A stretch of 64,000 nt of DNA from Pseudoxanthomonas wuyuanensis (GCF_900215535.1 NZ_OCND01000002.1:62001-126000), one strand, 5' to 3'; positions 30,952 to 41,005 are shown, counted from the first letter of the stretch. Program-made: numbers and translations. Notes: generated from the letters alone by a model not told the origin.

Positions 30952-32199
30952 CTACTCTTCCGCCAGCTTCACCTTGGCGCCGTTGGTCAGTTCGGCGGGC
31001 GGATCCAGCACCACCGCTTCGCCGGGGGCCAGGCCTTCGCTGACGTGGACGTCGTCGCCCAGTTTGCCGGCCACCTTCAGCGTGCGCAGTTCCGCGATGT
31101 CTTCTTCGGTCACCACGAACGCGCGCTGGCTGCCGTCGCGTTCGAACACCGCCGCGGCCGGTGCGCGCACGCCCTTGGGCTGCTCGGCCTGTTGGGGTTT
31201 GGCCGCTTCCAGGAAGCTCACCCGCACGCCCATGTCCGGCACGATGCGCGGATCCTTGACGTTCAGCGCCACCCGCACCTTGACCGTGGCCTTGCTGCGG
31301 TCGGCGGTGGGGATGATGGCGATGACCTCGCCGGGGATCTGCCAGTCGGGATAGGCGTTCAGCGTGGCCTGCACCGGCATCTTCGGTTGCACGCGGCCGA
31401 TGAAGGATTCGTTGACCTCCACTTCCACTTCCAGCGAATCCATGTCGACGATGGTGCCGATGCCGGTGCGGGTGAAACCGCCGCCGGCCGACAGCGGCGA
31501 AACGATCTCGCCCGGCTGCGCGGCCTTGGCGATCACCACGCCGGCGAACGGCGCGCGTACGACGGTATTGTCCAGTCCCAGGTCGGCAATGCGCAGCTGA
31601 TCGGCGGCAACCTGGGCGTTGCGCTGCGAAGTCACCAACTGCGCACGCAGGGAATCGCGCTGGGCGACGGCCTGCTCGAACTGCGACTGCGACACCAGTT
31701 GCTGCCTGACCAGCGTGTCCAGCCGGCGGGCGTTGGCGTCGGCTTCCAGCAGCTGCGCCTGGATGCTGCCGGCCTGGCTGCGCGCGGCCTGCAACTGGGC
31801 GGCGGCCAGCGCGCGCGAGGCATTGGCATCGATCGGATCCAGCGTGGCCATGACCTGGTCGGCCTCCACCACCATGCCTTCCTCGATCAGGATGTCCTTG
31901 ACCTTGCCGGTGATCTTGGCCGACACCGTGGCCATCCGCCGCGCCACCACGTAGCCGGAGGCGTCCAGCACCGACGCCGAGGCGCCGCCATTGCCCAGCG
32001 CTACGGTGGGAGCGGTACGTACTTCGATGGCTTTGCTGCGGCCCAGCATCGCCCAGGCCGCCAGCGCCGCAAGCAGCACCACCGCCGCGGCGATCAGCGC
32101 AATCCATAGGCCGCGCCGGGAGCCTGGCTGCGGCGCAGGCGTCTTGCGGTCGATGCGGAGTTCCTTCAGCAGTTCGGCGGAGGTGTTCGGGCTGTTCAT
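30952..32199 (-). CDS. Periplasmic adaptor (HlyD/MacA family) of the ABC efflux system
   Basis: 415 residues. A cytoplasmic N-terminus (1-30) and one membrane helix (31-51, LWIALIAAAVVLLAALAAWAM) precede a biotinyl-lipoyl-like half motif (GKVKDILIEEGMVVEADQVMA), a helical hairpin (about 120-215) and beta-barrel domains (PGEVIAIIPTADRSKATVKVRVAL). It would connect the MacB-like permeases to an outer-membrane channel. First gene of the operon, divergent from the histidine kinase, which suggests control by that two-component pair. Confidence 0.9.
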   Translation of the reverse strand: MNSPNTSAELLKELRIDRKTPAPQPGSRRGLWIALIAAAVVLLAALAAWAMLGRSKAIEVRTAPTVALGNGGASASVLDASGYVVARRMATVSAKITGKVKDILIEEGMVVEADQVMATLDPIDANASRALAAAQLQAARSQAGSIQAQLLEADANARRLDTLVRQQLVSQSQFEQAVAQRDSLRAQLVTSQRNAQVAADQLRIADLGLDNTVVRAPFAGVVIAKAAQPGEIVSPLSAGGGFTRTGIGTIVDMDSLEVEVEVNESFIGRVQPKMPVQATLNAYPDWQIPGEVIAIIPTADRSKATVKVRVALNVKDPRIVPDMGVRVSFLEAAKPQQAEQPKGVRAPAAAVFERDGSQRAFVVTEEDIAELRTLKVAGKLGDDVHVSEGLAPGEAVVLDPPAELTNGAKVKLAEE

Positions 32200-32343
32200 C
32201 GCTTACCTGGACGTGGCAATGGGGCAAGTGTGACCGCACAGGCTACACGAGCCTAGCTGCCGGAAGTCACTTCGCGCCGGCGGCCGGCCGCCACGGGTGG
32301 CCGGCATGGCGGTGCATGGTGGCGGCCGGCCGCGGCCGATTCC

Positions 32344-32362
32344 AGTGACAGATGTCATCTGA
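32344..32362. promoter_or_regulatory. Palindrome TGACA-GA-TGTCA in the divergent promoter region
   Basis: A perfect inverted repeat (32347-32358) in the 238-bp gap between the adaptor gene and the histidine kinase gene. LuxR-type response regulators bind short dyads of this kind, so it is a reasonable operator for the response regulator encoded at 33946. This is a positional inference only. Confidence 0.35.
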
Positions 32363-32437
32363 TTCGTCTGAACAACGCCACTTATCACAGCCGCAGCGCA
32401 GACGCAGAATGGCCGCAGGCCATCAGAGGAGCCGACC

Positions 32438-33652
32438 GTGAAACTGCCTCCGCTTCCCCGCTGGCTGACGCCGCAGCCGGATTCGCTGGCCGCGCACGAC
32501 CTGCGCATGGGGCGCTCGCCGTGGCTGCAGGCCATCCACCTGGTCTGGACGGTGTGGGTGTTCCTGACCCCGGCGATGTCGGGGGGCGCGTTCGGCTACA
32601 CCGCGCTGTGGGCCTTGCTTACGCTGGTGTCGTACCCGTTGTTCCTGTGGCTGTATGCGATGGCGCTGATCGCCGCGCCGCGCAGGGCCCGCGCCTGCGC
32701 ACTGGCCATCGTCGGGATGTGCCTGGCGCTGCTGCCGTGGTACCCGTCGGGACTGAGCTATTTCGTATTCGGCTGCGTGATGTTGCAGCCGCGGCGCGGG
32801 CGCTCGATCCTGGGCTACTTCGCGCTATTGGCCGTGCTGAATGCGGTGCTGGCGGTCTACGCGCGCCATCTGGGCTATCCGTGGCAGGCGCTGGTATGGA
32901 TGCCGGTGGTCACCGCGGTGGTCGCTGCCATGGTGACGGTCGAACGCATCAACCACGAGCGCGAAGCGGCACTGAAGTTTTCGCACGACGAAGTCCGCCG
33001 CCTGGCCGCGCTGGCCGAACGCGAACGCATCGGCCGCGATCTGCACGATCTGCTGGGCCATACCTTGTCGCTGGTGGCGCTGAAGTCGGACCTGGCCGGC
33101 CGGCTGATGGAGCGCGACCCGGTCGCAGCGCGGCGCGAAATCGACGAGGTCAGCCGGGTCGCGCGCGATGCGCTGGCGCAGGTGCGGCGTGCGGTGACCG
33201 GCATCCGTGCGGCCGGACTGGCGGGCGAACTGGCGTCGGCCAAGCTGCTGCTGGAATCGGACGGCGTGGCCTTCCGCTATACCGCCGAGGAAGCGCCGAT
33301 CCCGTCGGAACTGGAAACCGTGCTCGCGCTGACCCTGCGCGAGGCCGTCACCAACATCCAGCGGCACGCCCGCGCCAGCCTGGCCGAGGTATCGCTGCAG
33401 AGCGACTCGCAGCAGGTGACCCTGCACGTCCGCGATAATGGCGTCGGCGGCGCGATGGCGCCCGGCAATGGCCTGACCGGCATGCGCGAACGGGTGGAAG
33501 CGCGCGGCGGCCGCTTGCGTATCGAGTCCGTACCGCGGCAGGGCACCTGCGTGGAGGTCACGCTGCCGCTGCCGTCGGGCGAAGCGGGGGATGCACCCTC
33601 CGAGCCCCATCGGCTTGAAGACATGGTGGCAGTCGCGCCGGCAAGCCGGTGA
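32438..33652 (+). CDS. Sensor histidine kinase, NarL/DesK type
   Basis: 404 residues. Five or six membrane helices occupy residues 28-165 with very short loops and no periplasmic sensor domain, as in DesK-like membrane sensors. A HisKA_3 dimerisation domain follows with the phosphorylated His203 in GRDLHDLLGHTLSL, then an HATPase domain (EAVTNIQRHARA, VRDNGVGG, GNGLTGMRERVEARGG). It likely senses membrane state or membrane-active compounds and phosphorylates the response regulator at 33946. Divergent from the ABC efflux operon. Confidence 0.93.
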   Translation: MKLPPLPRWLTPQPDSLAAHDLRMGRSPWLQAIHLVWTVWVFLTPAMSGGAFGYTALWALLTLVSYPLFLWLYAMALIAAPRRARACALAIVGMCLALLPWYPSGLSYFVFGCVMLQPRRGRSILGYFALLAVLNAVLAVYARHLGYPWQALVWMPVVTAVVAAMVTVERINHEREAALKFSHDEVRRLAALAERERIGRDLHDLLGHTLSLVALKSDLAGRLMERDPVAARREIDEVSRVARDALAQVRRAVTGIRAAGLAGELASAKLLLESDGVAFRYTAEEAPIPSELETVLALTLREAVTNIQRHARASLAEVSLQSDSQQVTLHVRDNGVGGAMAPGNGLTGMRERVEARGGRLRIESVPRQGTCVEVTLPLPSGEAGDAPSEPHRLEDMVAVAPASR

Positions 33653-33945
33653 GGGTGAGTCGCAAGCCATTCGACACGGATGAAAGCGGATGAATACCGA
33701 AGGCACTGGCTTGTCATCCGTGTCCCTTCGCATTGCCGGTGTCTGCAAGACTTCGCGACTGCGCCCCGATAGCCACTCACCATGCAAGGGAATGAACGCG
33801 CCGCAGCGCGCCCGAATGGAGAACAACCCGCTTTCTGCGCAGGCACCGGGGCGCGCGGTCGCGACTCACATCGCTCCTGCAGCGGGCAACCAATCGTCCT
33901 GCGATTTGATAGCGTGTACGCCGTCCCTTGCTGCCGATGCCGCCG
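33653..33945. repeat. Dispersed modules between kinase and regulator genes
   Basis: Contains, in inverted orientation, the CCGATAGCC...CACCATGCAAGG...CGCCCGAATGGAGAACAAC module found twice at 34.6-34.8 kb, followed by TCGCGACTCACATCGCTCCTGCA of the GGAGCGACGTGAG family. No gene is seen. The regulator's start lies at its end. Confidence 0.75.
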
Positions 33946-34548
33946 ATGATTCGCGTACTGCTTGCCGAAGACCAGGCCATGGTGCGTGGCGCGTTGTCGG
34001 CGCTGCTGAACCTGGAGGACGACATCGACGTGGTCGGCAGCGCGGCGGATGGCGAGAGCGCCTGGCGCGAACTGCAGCGGTTGAAGCCGGATCTGCTGGT
34101 CACCGACATCGAGATGCCCGGCCTGACCGGGCTGGAGCTGGCCCAGCGCATCCACCGGCAGGAGCTGCCGTGCAAGGTGGTCATCGTCACCACGTTCGCC
34201 CGCAGCGGCTTTCTGCGCCGTGCGCTGGAGGCCGGCGTCTGCGGCTATCTGCTGAAGGATGCGCCTGCCGAGGATCTGGCCGAGGCGCTGCGCAAGGTGC
34301 ATCGCGGCGGCCGCGCCATCGATCCGCAACTGGCGCTGGAAGCGTGGTCCGACGCCGATCCGCTCAACGACCGCGAACGCCAGGTGCTGCGGCTGGCCGG
34401 CGAAGGCCAGTCCGCCGGCGAGATCGCCCGCCAGCTCAACCTCTCGCAAGGCACCGTGCGCAACTACCTGTCCGAGGCCATCGGCAAGCTCGGCGTGGGC
34501 AACCGCATCGAAGCCTACCGGCTGGCGCGGCAGCGGGGCTGGTTGTAA
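33946..34548 (+). CDS. LuxR-family response regulator
   Basis: 200 residues from the ATG at 33946 (in-frame TTG 33928 and ATG 33937 are alternatives). The receiver domain has the acidic pair in LLAEDQ, phospho-acceptor Asp54 (VTDIEMPG), the conserved Thr (VIVTTFA) and Lys (LLKDAPAE). The C-terminal LuxR helix-turn-helix is LNDRERQVLRLAGEGQSAGE with NLSQGTVRNYLSEAIGKLGV. It pairs with the upstream kinase and probably controls the divergent ABC efflux operon. Confidence 0.93.
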   Translation: MIRVLLAEDQAMVRGALSALLNLEDDIDVVGSAADGESAWRELQRLKPDLLVTDIEMPGLTGLELAQRIHRQELPCKVVIVTTFARSGFLRRALEAGVCGYLLKDAPAEDLAEALRKVHRGGRAIDPQLALEAWSDADPLNDRERQVLRLAGEGQSAGEIARQLNLSQGTVRNYLSEAIGKLGVGNRIEAYRLARQRGWL

Positions 34549-34569
34549 AGGACGCTGCAGGTTGTCGCC

Positions 34570-34830
34570 TGTAGGAGTCGCGCCGGCATGCCGGTGCGGG
34601 TCAGTCGCGACCGCGCGCTCAACGCCTGCGCAGAAAGCAGGTTGTTCTCCATTCGGGCGTGCGGTGGCGCGTTCATCGCCTTGCATGGTGAGCGGCTATC
34701 GGGGCGCAGTCGCGACCGCGCGCTCAACACCCGTGCAGAAGGCAGGTTGTTCTCTCCATTCGGGCGTGCGGTGGTGCGTTCATCGCCTTGCATGGTGAGC
34801 GGCTATCGGGGCGCTGTCGCGACTGACGTC
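34570..34830. repeat. Two 105-bp tandem copies flanked by GGAGTCGCG repeats
   Basis: GTCGCGACCGCGCGCTCAAC recurs at 34604 and 34709. Each copy continues with GCAGAA(A/G)GCAGGTTGTTCTC, CCATTCGGGCGTGCGGTGG and GCATGGTGAGCGGCTATCGG. The block is bracketed by TGTAGGAGTCGCG (34570) and GACTGACGTCGCTCCTACAG (34823). It lies between convergent genes and contains no gene. Confidence 0.85.
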
Positions 34831-34865
34831 GCTCCTACAGGGAGCAGGGAAGCGGGAAGCGCGCC

Positions 34866-36236
34866 TCAACCCGGGTAGCGCGCCTTCAGCATGGCGTAGG
34901 CGCTGCGCAGGGCCAGCGCTTCGCCGCCGGCGGGGCGGCCGGGGCGGTCGCTGTCGTTCCAGGCGTACACGTCCAGGTGCGCCCACTTCTGCCCGGCCGG
35001 GACAAAGCGCTCCAGGTACAGCGCGGCGGTGACCGCACCGGCCATGCGCGAACCGGCGTTGGCCAGGTCGGCGATGTTGCTGGTCAGGTAGCGCAGGTAG
35101 GGGCGCCACAACGGCATCCGCCAGACCGGGTCGCGCAGCTGCTCGCCGGCGGCAATCCAGTCGTTGGCCAGCGTATCGTCATTGGCGAACAGCGCCGGCA
35201 GGTCCGGGCCCAGCGCAATGCGCGCCGCGCCGGTCAGCGTGGCGAAATCCAGCACGATGTCCGGCGACTGCTCGCCGGCATAGGTCAGCGCATCGCACAG
35301 GATGACCCGGCCCTCGGCATCGGTGTTGTCGATCTCCACGCTGATGCCCTGGCGGGTGGCGATGACTTCGCCGGGGCGGAACGCATTGGGACCGATGGCA
35401 TTTTCCACCGCCGGCACCAGCACGGTCAGCCGCACCGGCAGTTTCCGCGCCATCACCAGTTGCGCCAGCGCCAGCGCGTGCGCCGCGCCGCCCATGTCCT
35501 TCTTCATGTTGCGCATGCCGTCGGCCGGCTTGATGTCCAGCCCGCCGGTGTCGAAGCAAACGCCCTTGCCGACCAGCGCCACATGCGGGTGGTCCGCCTG
35601 GCCCCAACGCAGCGCGATCAGCCGCGGCGCTCGGTGCGAGGCGCGGCCCACCGCGTGGATGGCGGGGAAGTTCTGCGCCAGCAGTTCATCGCCGGCCGTC
35701 ACCTCGACGCTCGCGCCATGGGCCTGCGCAATCTCGCGGGCAACGGCTTCCAGCTCGTCCGGGCCCATGTGCTCGGTGGGCGTATTGACCAGGTCGCGCA
35801 CGCGCAGGCTGGCCGCCAGCAGGTCCAGCGCCTCGGCGTCGGCCTGTTCCAGCACCAGCCGCGCCGGCGACCGCGGCGGCTGCTTGTAGCGATCGAAGCG
35901 GTAGCTGCCCAGGCCCCAGCCCAGTTGCAATGCCGCGCGCTGCGCCTGTTCCAGCGCGGTGGCCAGCTGCCAGCTACCCTGCGGCAGCGCGAACGGCGCA
36001 TGCGCGTACGAATACGGGTCCAGCGGATCGCCAATGCCGACAATCGCCCCGCCGATGCCGGATTCGCCCGGAAGCGCCAGCAGCGAACCCGGCGCGGCGG
36101 TGAAGTTCTGCGCATCCAGCCAGGCGCCGATGGCGGCCGGCTGGCTGGCGCGCCAGTCGGCCAGTTGGCTGCGCTCCAGCACATGCAGCGGCAGCGAGGG
36201 CGAGGAAATGTCGGTGAATCCGTGGGGAAGGCTCAT
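34866..36236 (-). CDS. M17 leucyl aminopeptidase family protein
   Basis: 456 residues from the ATG at 36236. M17 metal and catalytic motifs are clear: VGKGVCFDTGGLDIKPADGM (Lys and Asp ligands) and NTDAEGRVILCDAL (Asp/Glu ligands and catalytic Arg), with DFATLTGAARIALG downstream. These cytosolic aminopeptidases release N-terminal residues with two metal ions. It is shorter in the N-terminal regulatory domain than PepA. It overlaps the HAD gene by four bases and is cotranscribed with it. Confidence 0.93.
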   Translation of the reverse strand: MSLPHGFTDISSPSLPLHVLERSQLADWRASQPAAIGAWLDAQNFTAAPGSLLALPGESGIGGAIVGIGDPLDPYSYAHAPFALPQGSWQLATALEQAQRAALQLGWGLGSYRFDRYKQPPRSPARLVLEQADAEALDLLAASLRVRDLVNTPTEHMGPDELEAVAREIAQAHGASVEVTAGDELLAQNFPAIHAVGRASHRAPRLIALRWGQADHPHVALVGKGVCFDTGGLDIKPADGMRNMKKDMGGAAHALALAQLVMARKLPVRLTVLVPAVENAIGPNAFRPGEVIATRQGISVEIDNTDAEGRVILCDALTYAGEQSPDIVLDFATLTGAARIALGPDLPALFANDDTLANDWIAAGEQLRDPVWRMPLWRPYLRYLTSNIADLANAGSRMAGAVTAALYLERFVPAGQKWAHLDVYAWNDSDRPGRPAGGEALALRSAYAMLKARYPG

Positions 36237-36955
36237 GCGGCGGCATGCTCCGTGGCGAAAGAGGGATGCGCATCCAGCCAGTCGGCCAGCGCGGTCAGGG
36301 TGTGGAATTCCAGATCCGGGCGCAGCGACGGATGCGACCAGCGCTGCGCTTCGCGGTTGAGCCAGCAACTGCGCAGGCCGGCGCGGGCCGCGCCCAGCAC
36401 GTCCATCTCGATGTGATCGCCCACATGCAGCACTTCGCCCGGGGCGGCGCCCAGCCGCGCGCAGGCGGCGTGGAAGATGCTGGCGTCGGGCTTGGCGGCG
36501 CCGTGTTCGCGCGAGCCCAGCTGGAAAACGAAATGCTGCGACAGGCCGATCCGCTGCAGATCGGCATTGCCGTTGCTGACCGCCGCCACCGGCACTTTGG
36601 CAGCGAGCCGCGCCAGCGCGTCGAGCGCATCGGGATAGCACTGGACCTGGTTGCGCGCGGCGTAGAACACTTCGTAGGCCGGTTCCAGCAGTTCGGGGTC
36701 GGCGCCGCTCTCGGCCAGCGCCTGCTGCAGGGTCAGCCGCCGCAGCGCGCTGAGGTCGTGGTGCAGGTGCGGATTTTCTGCGAACGAGCGTTCGCGCAAT
36801 TCGCGCATCGCGGCCACCGGGAAGCGTTCGGCGGTGCGCGGGCTGTGCACTCGCATCCAGTCGTGCAGGACCTGGTCGATGCGTGCGCCGATCGGGGCGA
36901 ACGGCCAGAGGGTGTCGTCGAGGTCGAGGGTGATGGCGCGCAGGGGGAAGCTCAT
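36233..36955 (-). CDS. HAD family hydrolase
   Basis: 240 residues from the ATG at 36955 (36964 also possible). HAD motifs: LDLDDTLWP (nucleophile and acid Asp11/Asp13), AAVSNGNADL (motif II), AAKPDASIFHAA (motif III Lys) and HVGDHIEMDVLGARAAG-like HVGDHIEMDVLGAARAG (motif IV). A cap domain of helices lies between motifs I and II. It is a small-molecule phosphatase of unknown substrate, translationally coupled (ATGA) to the aminopeptidase gene. Confidence 0.88.
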   Translation of the reverse strand: MSFPLRAITLDLDDTLWPFAPIGARIDQVLHDWMRVHSPRTAERFPVAAMRELRERSFAENPHLHHDLSALRRLTLQQALAESGADPELLEPAYEVFYAARNQVQCYPDALDALARLAAKVPVAAVSNGNADLQRIGLSQHFVFQLGSREHGAAKPDASIFHAACARLGAAPGEVLHVGDHIEMDVLGAARAGLRSCWLNREAQRWSHPSLRPDLEFHTLTALADWLDAHPSFATEHAAA

Positions 36956-37084
36956 TGGCGGCATTTTAGCGCGAAGGGGGTGGGGGCGTTGGATTGGGGG
37001 TATTCCGGGTTTTGGTGTTGTTGTCTTGCCGACTGTGGGCGTTGAGCGGATTTTGCTGTTGACGGACGTTGACATGCTTCCTGT

Positions 37085-37925
<841 letters not shown>

Positions 37926-37949
37926 TGAAGTAAAAAAAACCAGCAACCC

Positions 37950-39053
37950 CTACTCCAACAACCGTGCCCACCCCTCCATTCCCTCCACCTTGGCCAACAC
38001 CAACTTGATGCAGACCAACAACGGCACCGCCAACAACAGACCGATGATTCCCCACATCCAACCGAACAACATCAACGCCAGGATCAGCACCAACGGCGAC
38101 AACGCCATCCGCCGGCCCAGCACGATCGGCGTGATCAACTGACCCTCCAGCGTATGCAACGCCAGATAGGCGCCGGCCGGCAGCAGCGACTGCCACAGTT
38201 CGTCGAAGGTGACAAAGCCCACCAGCAGCATCAGCATCACGCCGATCAGCGGCCCCACGTAGGGCGCGAAATTCAGCAGCGCCACCAGCGTGCCCCACAG
38301 CAGCGCCTCGTCCAGCGGAAACTTCAGCGCATACATCACGCCGGCAAAGACCATGCCCACCACCAGGTTGATCAGGCTGATGGTCAGCACATAGCGCGAC
38401 ACCTCGCGTTCTATCGATTGCAGGATGCCCACGGTGAGCTTCTTCTGCTGGCGGCCGGGCAGCAGGGCAATGGCGTTGCGCTGCAGGTTGTCGCCGTACA
38501 CCATGAAGAAGAACGTCAGCAGCACCACCGCCAGAATCGACGCCAGCAGCCGCGGCGTGGCCAGCAACCGCCGGTACGGGTCGTCCTGGGCGGTGAGCAC
38601 GATGGGCGGGCGCTTGCCGGCGGTGCCGCCGGCGGCGCGGGCAAAATTCTCCGCGGCCTGGTTGGCGTCCTGCACCGGCTTGGTCAGCGCGTGCAGCTTG
38701 GAGGCCAACTGGCGCATTTCGCGCGGGGCCTGGCGCGCCCACTCCATCGCCGGCGGCAGCAACTGGTTGCCCAGCAGCGCCGCGCCGGTCATCCCGCCCA
38801 GCAATACCAGCAGCGCGGCAATGAAACGCGGCAGGTACAGCCGCCGCAGCAGGCGGATGATGGGATTGCCGACCAGGGCGAAGAACATCGCCAGCAGCAC
38901 CGGCAACAGCACCGGCTGTGCCGCCCACAAGGTAAAGCCGACCGCCAGGATGGTCAGCAACAGCAGCGGTGCCGATGCGCGCGGGCGCGGCGGTGGCGTG
39001 GCGGCCTCGGCAGGTTGCGGATCGGCTGGCAGCGGTTCGTCGGGGGACGGCAT
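37950..39053 (-). CDS. AI-2E family transporter (PerM-like membrane protein)
   Basis: 367 residues from the ATG at 39053, which has GGAAGG eight bases upstream. A Pro-rich cytoplasmic N-terminus (1-28) is followed by eight or so membrane helices and the family features NLVVGMVFAGVMYALKFPLDEALLW and NFAPYVGPLIGVML, then ILALMLFGWMWGIIGLLLAVPL near the C-terminus. Members export autoinducer-2 or ions, or have no known substrate. It stands alone, between two repeat-rich gaps. Confidence 0.9.
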   Translation of the reverse strand: MPSPDEPLPADPQPAEAATPPPRPRASAPLLLLTILAVGFTLWAAQPVLLPVLLAMFFALVGNPIIRLLRRLYLPRFIAALLVLLGGMTGAALLGNQLLPPAMEWARQAPREMRQLASKLHALTKPVQDANQAAENFARAAGGTAGKRPPIVLTAQDDPYRRLLATPRLLASILAVVLLTFFFMVYGDNLQRNAIALLPGRQQKKLTVGILQSIEREVSRYVLTISLINLVVGMVFAGVMYALKFPLDEALLWGTLVALLNFAPYVGPLIGVMLMLLVGFVTFDELWQSLLPAGAYLALHTLEGQLITPIVLGRRMALSPLVLILALMLFGWMWGIIGLLLAVPLLVCIKLVLAKVEGMEGWARLLE

Positions 39054-39376
39054 GGCGGGCACCTTCCAACGGCGGCTGCGGAACCGCGATTATCGCGCCT
39101 GGGAGGTCAGTAACGCATGATGCAGCGCGGGGTGGGTGCATGCGCTCCTGAGTCGAATCTCAGCTTCCTTCTCCCTTTTGGGGTGAAGGCATTGAGCCTT
39201 TCCTTCTCCCTACGGGAGAAGGTGGCGCGTAGCGACGGATGAGGGAAGGAAGCGTCCGCTTGTAGCAAAGGTGGATGGCGAGTCGTTGCCATTCCCTCAT
39301 CCGCCCCTTCGGGGCACCTTCTCCCAAAGGGAGAAGGGAACTGAAGCATCGTGCTAGTCAGAAACCTCGGGCCCTG
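39054..39376. repeat. CCTTCTCCC/GGGAGAAGG repeat pair, no gene
   Basis: CTTCTCCCTACGGGAGAAGG (39202-39221) followed by GTAGCGACGGATGAGGGAAG is faced by TTCCCTCATCCGCCCCTTCG and CACCTTCTCCCAAAGGGAGA (39293-39335). The two copies are inverted relative to one another. This is the reference form of the repeat that occurs inside nrdJb. Confidence 0.88.
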
Positions 39377-39820
39377 TCAGCGTTCGGAAAGTTCGGTCGC
39401 CGCCTCGGCCGGGCGCGGCTGGACCGCGGTCACCGGATCTTCGTCGAAGCGTTCGTCGACCAGCGGTTCTTCCGCGTAGCCGCTGTCATCGCCTTGCGCC
39501 TGCGCATCTGGGGCGGTGGCCTCGGCCGATTCGGCTGCTTCTTCGGCCTGTTCGGCCGCGGCGGCGGCCTGCAGGCTGGCGATCATGCCGGAGATCGAGC
39601 CGACCATCTGCAGCCAGCGCGCGCCGGTCATCGCGCGCAGCGGTTCGGAGCGTCCGACCAGGAAGCCGGTCACGCCGCCGGCCACCACGATGCGCAGCGG
39701 CGTCCAGCCCTGCCGCCAGGCGGATTTCAGTATCTGCCATTGGCCGCGGGCTTCCTCGGCACGGCCTTCGACCAGCCGTTCGGCGCGTTCCACCCGCCGC
39801 TGCAGCGCTTCGAAGTTCAT
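39377..39820 (-). CDS. Hypothetical protein with one membrane segment, YqjK-like position
   Basis: 147 residues from the ATG at 39820. The N-terminus is a basic amphipathic helix (NFEALQRRVERAERLVEGRA), one hydrophobic segment lies at about residues 45-60 (IVVAGGVTGFLVG), and the C-terminal half is acidic and Ala/Glu-rich. It overlaps the holin-like gene by four bases and is third of three genes ordered like E. coli yqjD-yqjE-yqjK, envelope-stress-associated membrane proteins. No family assignment is firm. Confidence 0.75.
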   Translation of the reverse strand: MNFEALQRRVERAERLVEGRAEEARGQWQILKSAWRQGWTPLRIVVAGGVTGFLVGRSEPLRAMTGARWLQMVGSISGMIASLQAAAAAEQAEEAAESAEATAPDAQAQGDDSGYAEEPLVDERFDEDPVTAVQPRPAEAATELSER

Positions 39821-40311
39821 CGTTGCGGGCTTCCCTTCTGCGTGTTTCCTGCCTGTACCTGCTCTTCCCGCACGGGCGGATCCTCGTCCTCGCTGTCCTC
39901 GTCGAACAGGCCCATCCGGCTCAGCTGGCGGCGGGTGGCATGCATGCCGGCGTGGTCGAAGTAGCGCGACACCTTCCATACCGCCAGCGCGGTGACCGCC
40001 ACGCTCAGCAGCGCGGCAAAGGACAGCGACTGCAGCCACGACCAGCCCAGGCGCTGCAGCAGCGCGATCAGCGCGCCGGCAATCAGCAGCCAGGCGGAAC
40101 CGCCAAACACCACCGCCACGCCCACCCAGGCCAGCGCGCGCCCCAGCGAACTGCGCGCCAGCGCCAGATCCGCCGACACCAGCCGGCGCAACGCGCGGCC
40201 GGTATCGCGGGAAGCACCGAACGCGGCGCGCCCGGCCGCGCCGACTTCGCGCAGGCTTTGTTCCAGGCTGGGCGCCTTCTCCGCGCCCGCGCTGTCGTCG
40301 CTATCGGTCAC
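39817..40311 (-). CDS. YqjE/holin-X family membrane protein
   Basis: 164 residues, two strong membrane helices (about 60-85 and 90-115) separated by a short loop (LLQRLGWSW), preceded by an amphipathic region and followed by an acidic tail (DEDSEDEDPP). This is the layout of the YqjE/Phage_holin_3_6 family. It is not evidence of a prophage. Second in a three-gene run between the DUF883 protein and the 147-residue protein. Confidence 0.8.
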   Translation of the reverse strand: MTDSDDSAGAEKAPSLEQSLREVGAAGRAAFGASRDTGRALRRLVSADLALARSSLGRALAWVGVAVVFGGSAWLLIAGALIALLQRLGWSWLQSLSFAALLSVAVTALAVWKVSRYFDHAGMHATRRQLSRMGLFDEDSEDEDPPVREEQVQAGNTQKGSPQR

Positions 40312-40317
40312 GCGCGC

Positions 40318-40689
40318 TTACTTGTCGCCACCGCCGCTGCGCGCCAGCTTGGCGATGATCCAGCCGGCGGCAAAGGCCACGCCGAACGAGGCCAGCGGGC
40401 GTTCGCGGATCAGATCCGCGGCGCTGTCGATCAGGTCGCGGCCCTTGTCCATCAGCGCATCGACCTGCTCCTTGGCGGCGGCACCGCCGGACTCGGCGGC
40501 GGCCAGGCCGGCCAGGCCGCTGTCGGCCAGCTCCGCTTTCACGTTGGCCTTGCCCAGCCTGAGTTCCTCGCTGGCGGCGCTGGCCGCGCCCTTGATGGCC
40601 TCGCCGGCAGCGCTGGCAGCGGATTTCAGATGCGAACCGGCCTCGCCCAGGTTCTCTTTCACGGCATCGGTGGCAGTGGGCATGTTCAT
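40318..40689 (-). CDS. DUF883 (YqjD/ElaB) family protein
   Basis: 123 residues. A long helical, Ala/Lys/Glu-rich region precedes a single C-terminal membrane segment (LASFGVAFAAGWIIAKLA), the arrangement of ElaB/YqjD, which in E. coli anchor ribosomes at the inner membrane in stationary phase. First gene of the run and 6 bp from the YqjE-like gene. The segment IRERPLASFGVAFAAG fits the family's conserved RxxPxxAxxxAxxxG pattern. Confidence 0.85.
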   Translation of the reverse strand: MNMPTATDAVKENLGEAGSHLKSAASAAGEAIKGAASAASEELRLGKANVKAELADSGLAGLAAAESGGAAAKEQVDALMDKGRDLIDSAADLIRERPLASFGVAFAAGWIIAKLARSGGGDK

Positions 40690-40734
40690 CGTCTACTCCT
40701 TCAGCGGAAAAAAGGGGGTGCCCGGTCAGCGTAA

Positions 40735-41000
40735 CGCAGATGGAGCGAGAAACGAGTGGAGAGGAACGAGAAACGAGTGAAGAAGAGCCAGAAACGAGTG
40801 AAGAGGAGTGAGAAACGAGTGAAAAGCTGACCTCTTTCACTCACTCTTTACTCCTCACGCCTCGCTCCTGGCTCCTCCGCTCGGCTACAGCACCGCCCAG
40901 GGGAAGCGAAAGCCGCGTTCACTCGTTCCTCGCCTTTTCACTCGTTTCTCACTCCTCTTCACTCGTTTCTCGCTTCTCGTTTCTCGTTTCTCGTTCCTCG
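40735..41000. repeat. GAGAAACGAGTGA arrays facing TCACTCGTTTCTC arrays
   Basis: Purine units (GAGAAACGAGTGAAGAGGAG) at about 40746-40825 are mirrored by CACTCGTTTCTCACTCCTCT and TCGTTTCTCGTTCCTCGCTC at 40935-41000. It is the same architecture as the array at 5.75-6.08 kb. No gene lies in the gap. Confidence 0.85.
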
Positions 41001-41005
41001 CTCTT

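Noticed and set aside
39817..40311. Prophage holin
   Set aside because: The holin-like family call reflects the YqjE membrane fold. No phage genes surround it.
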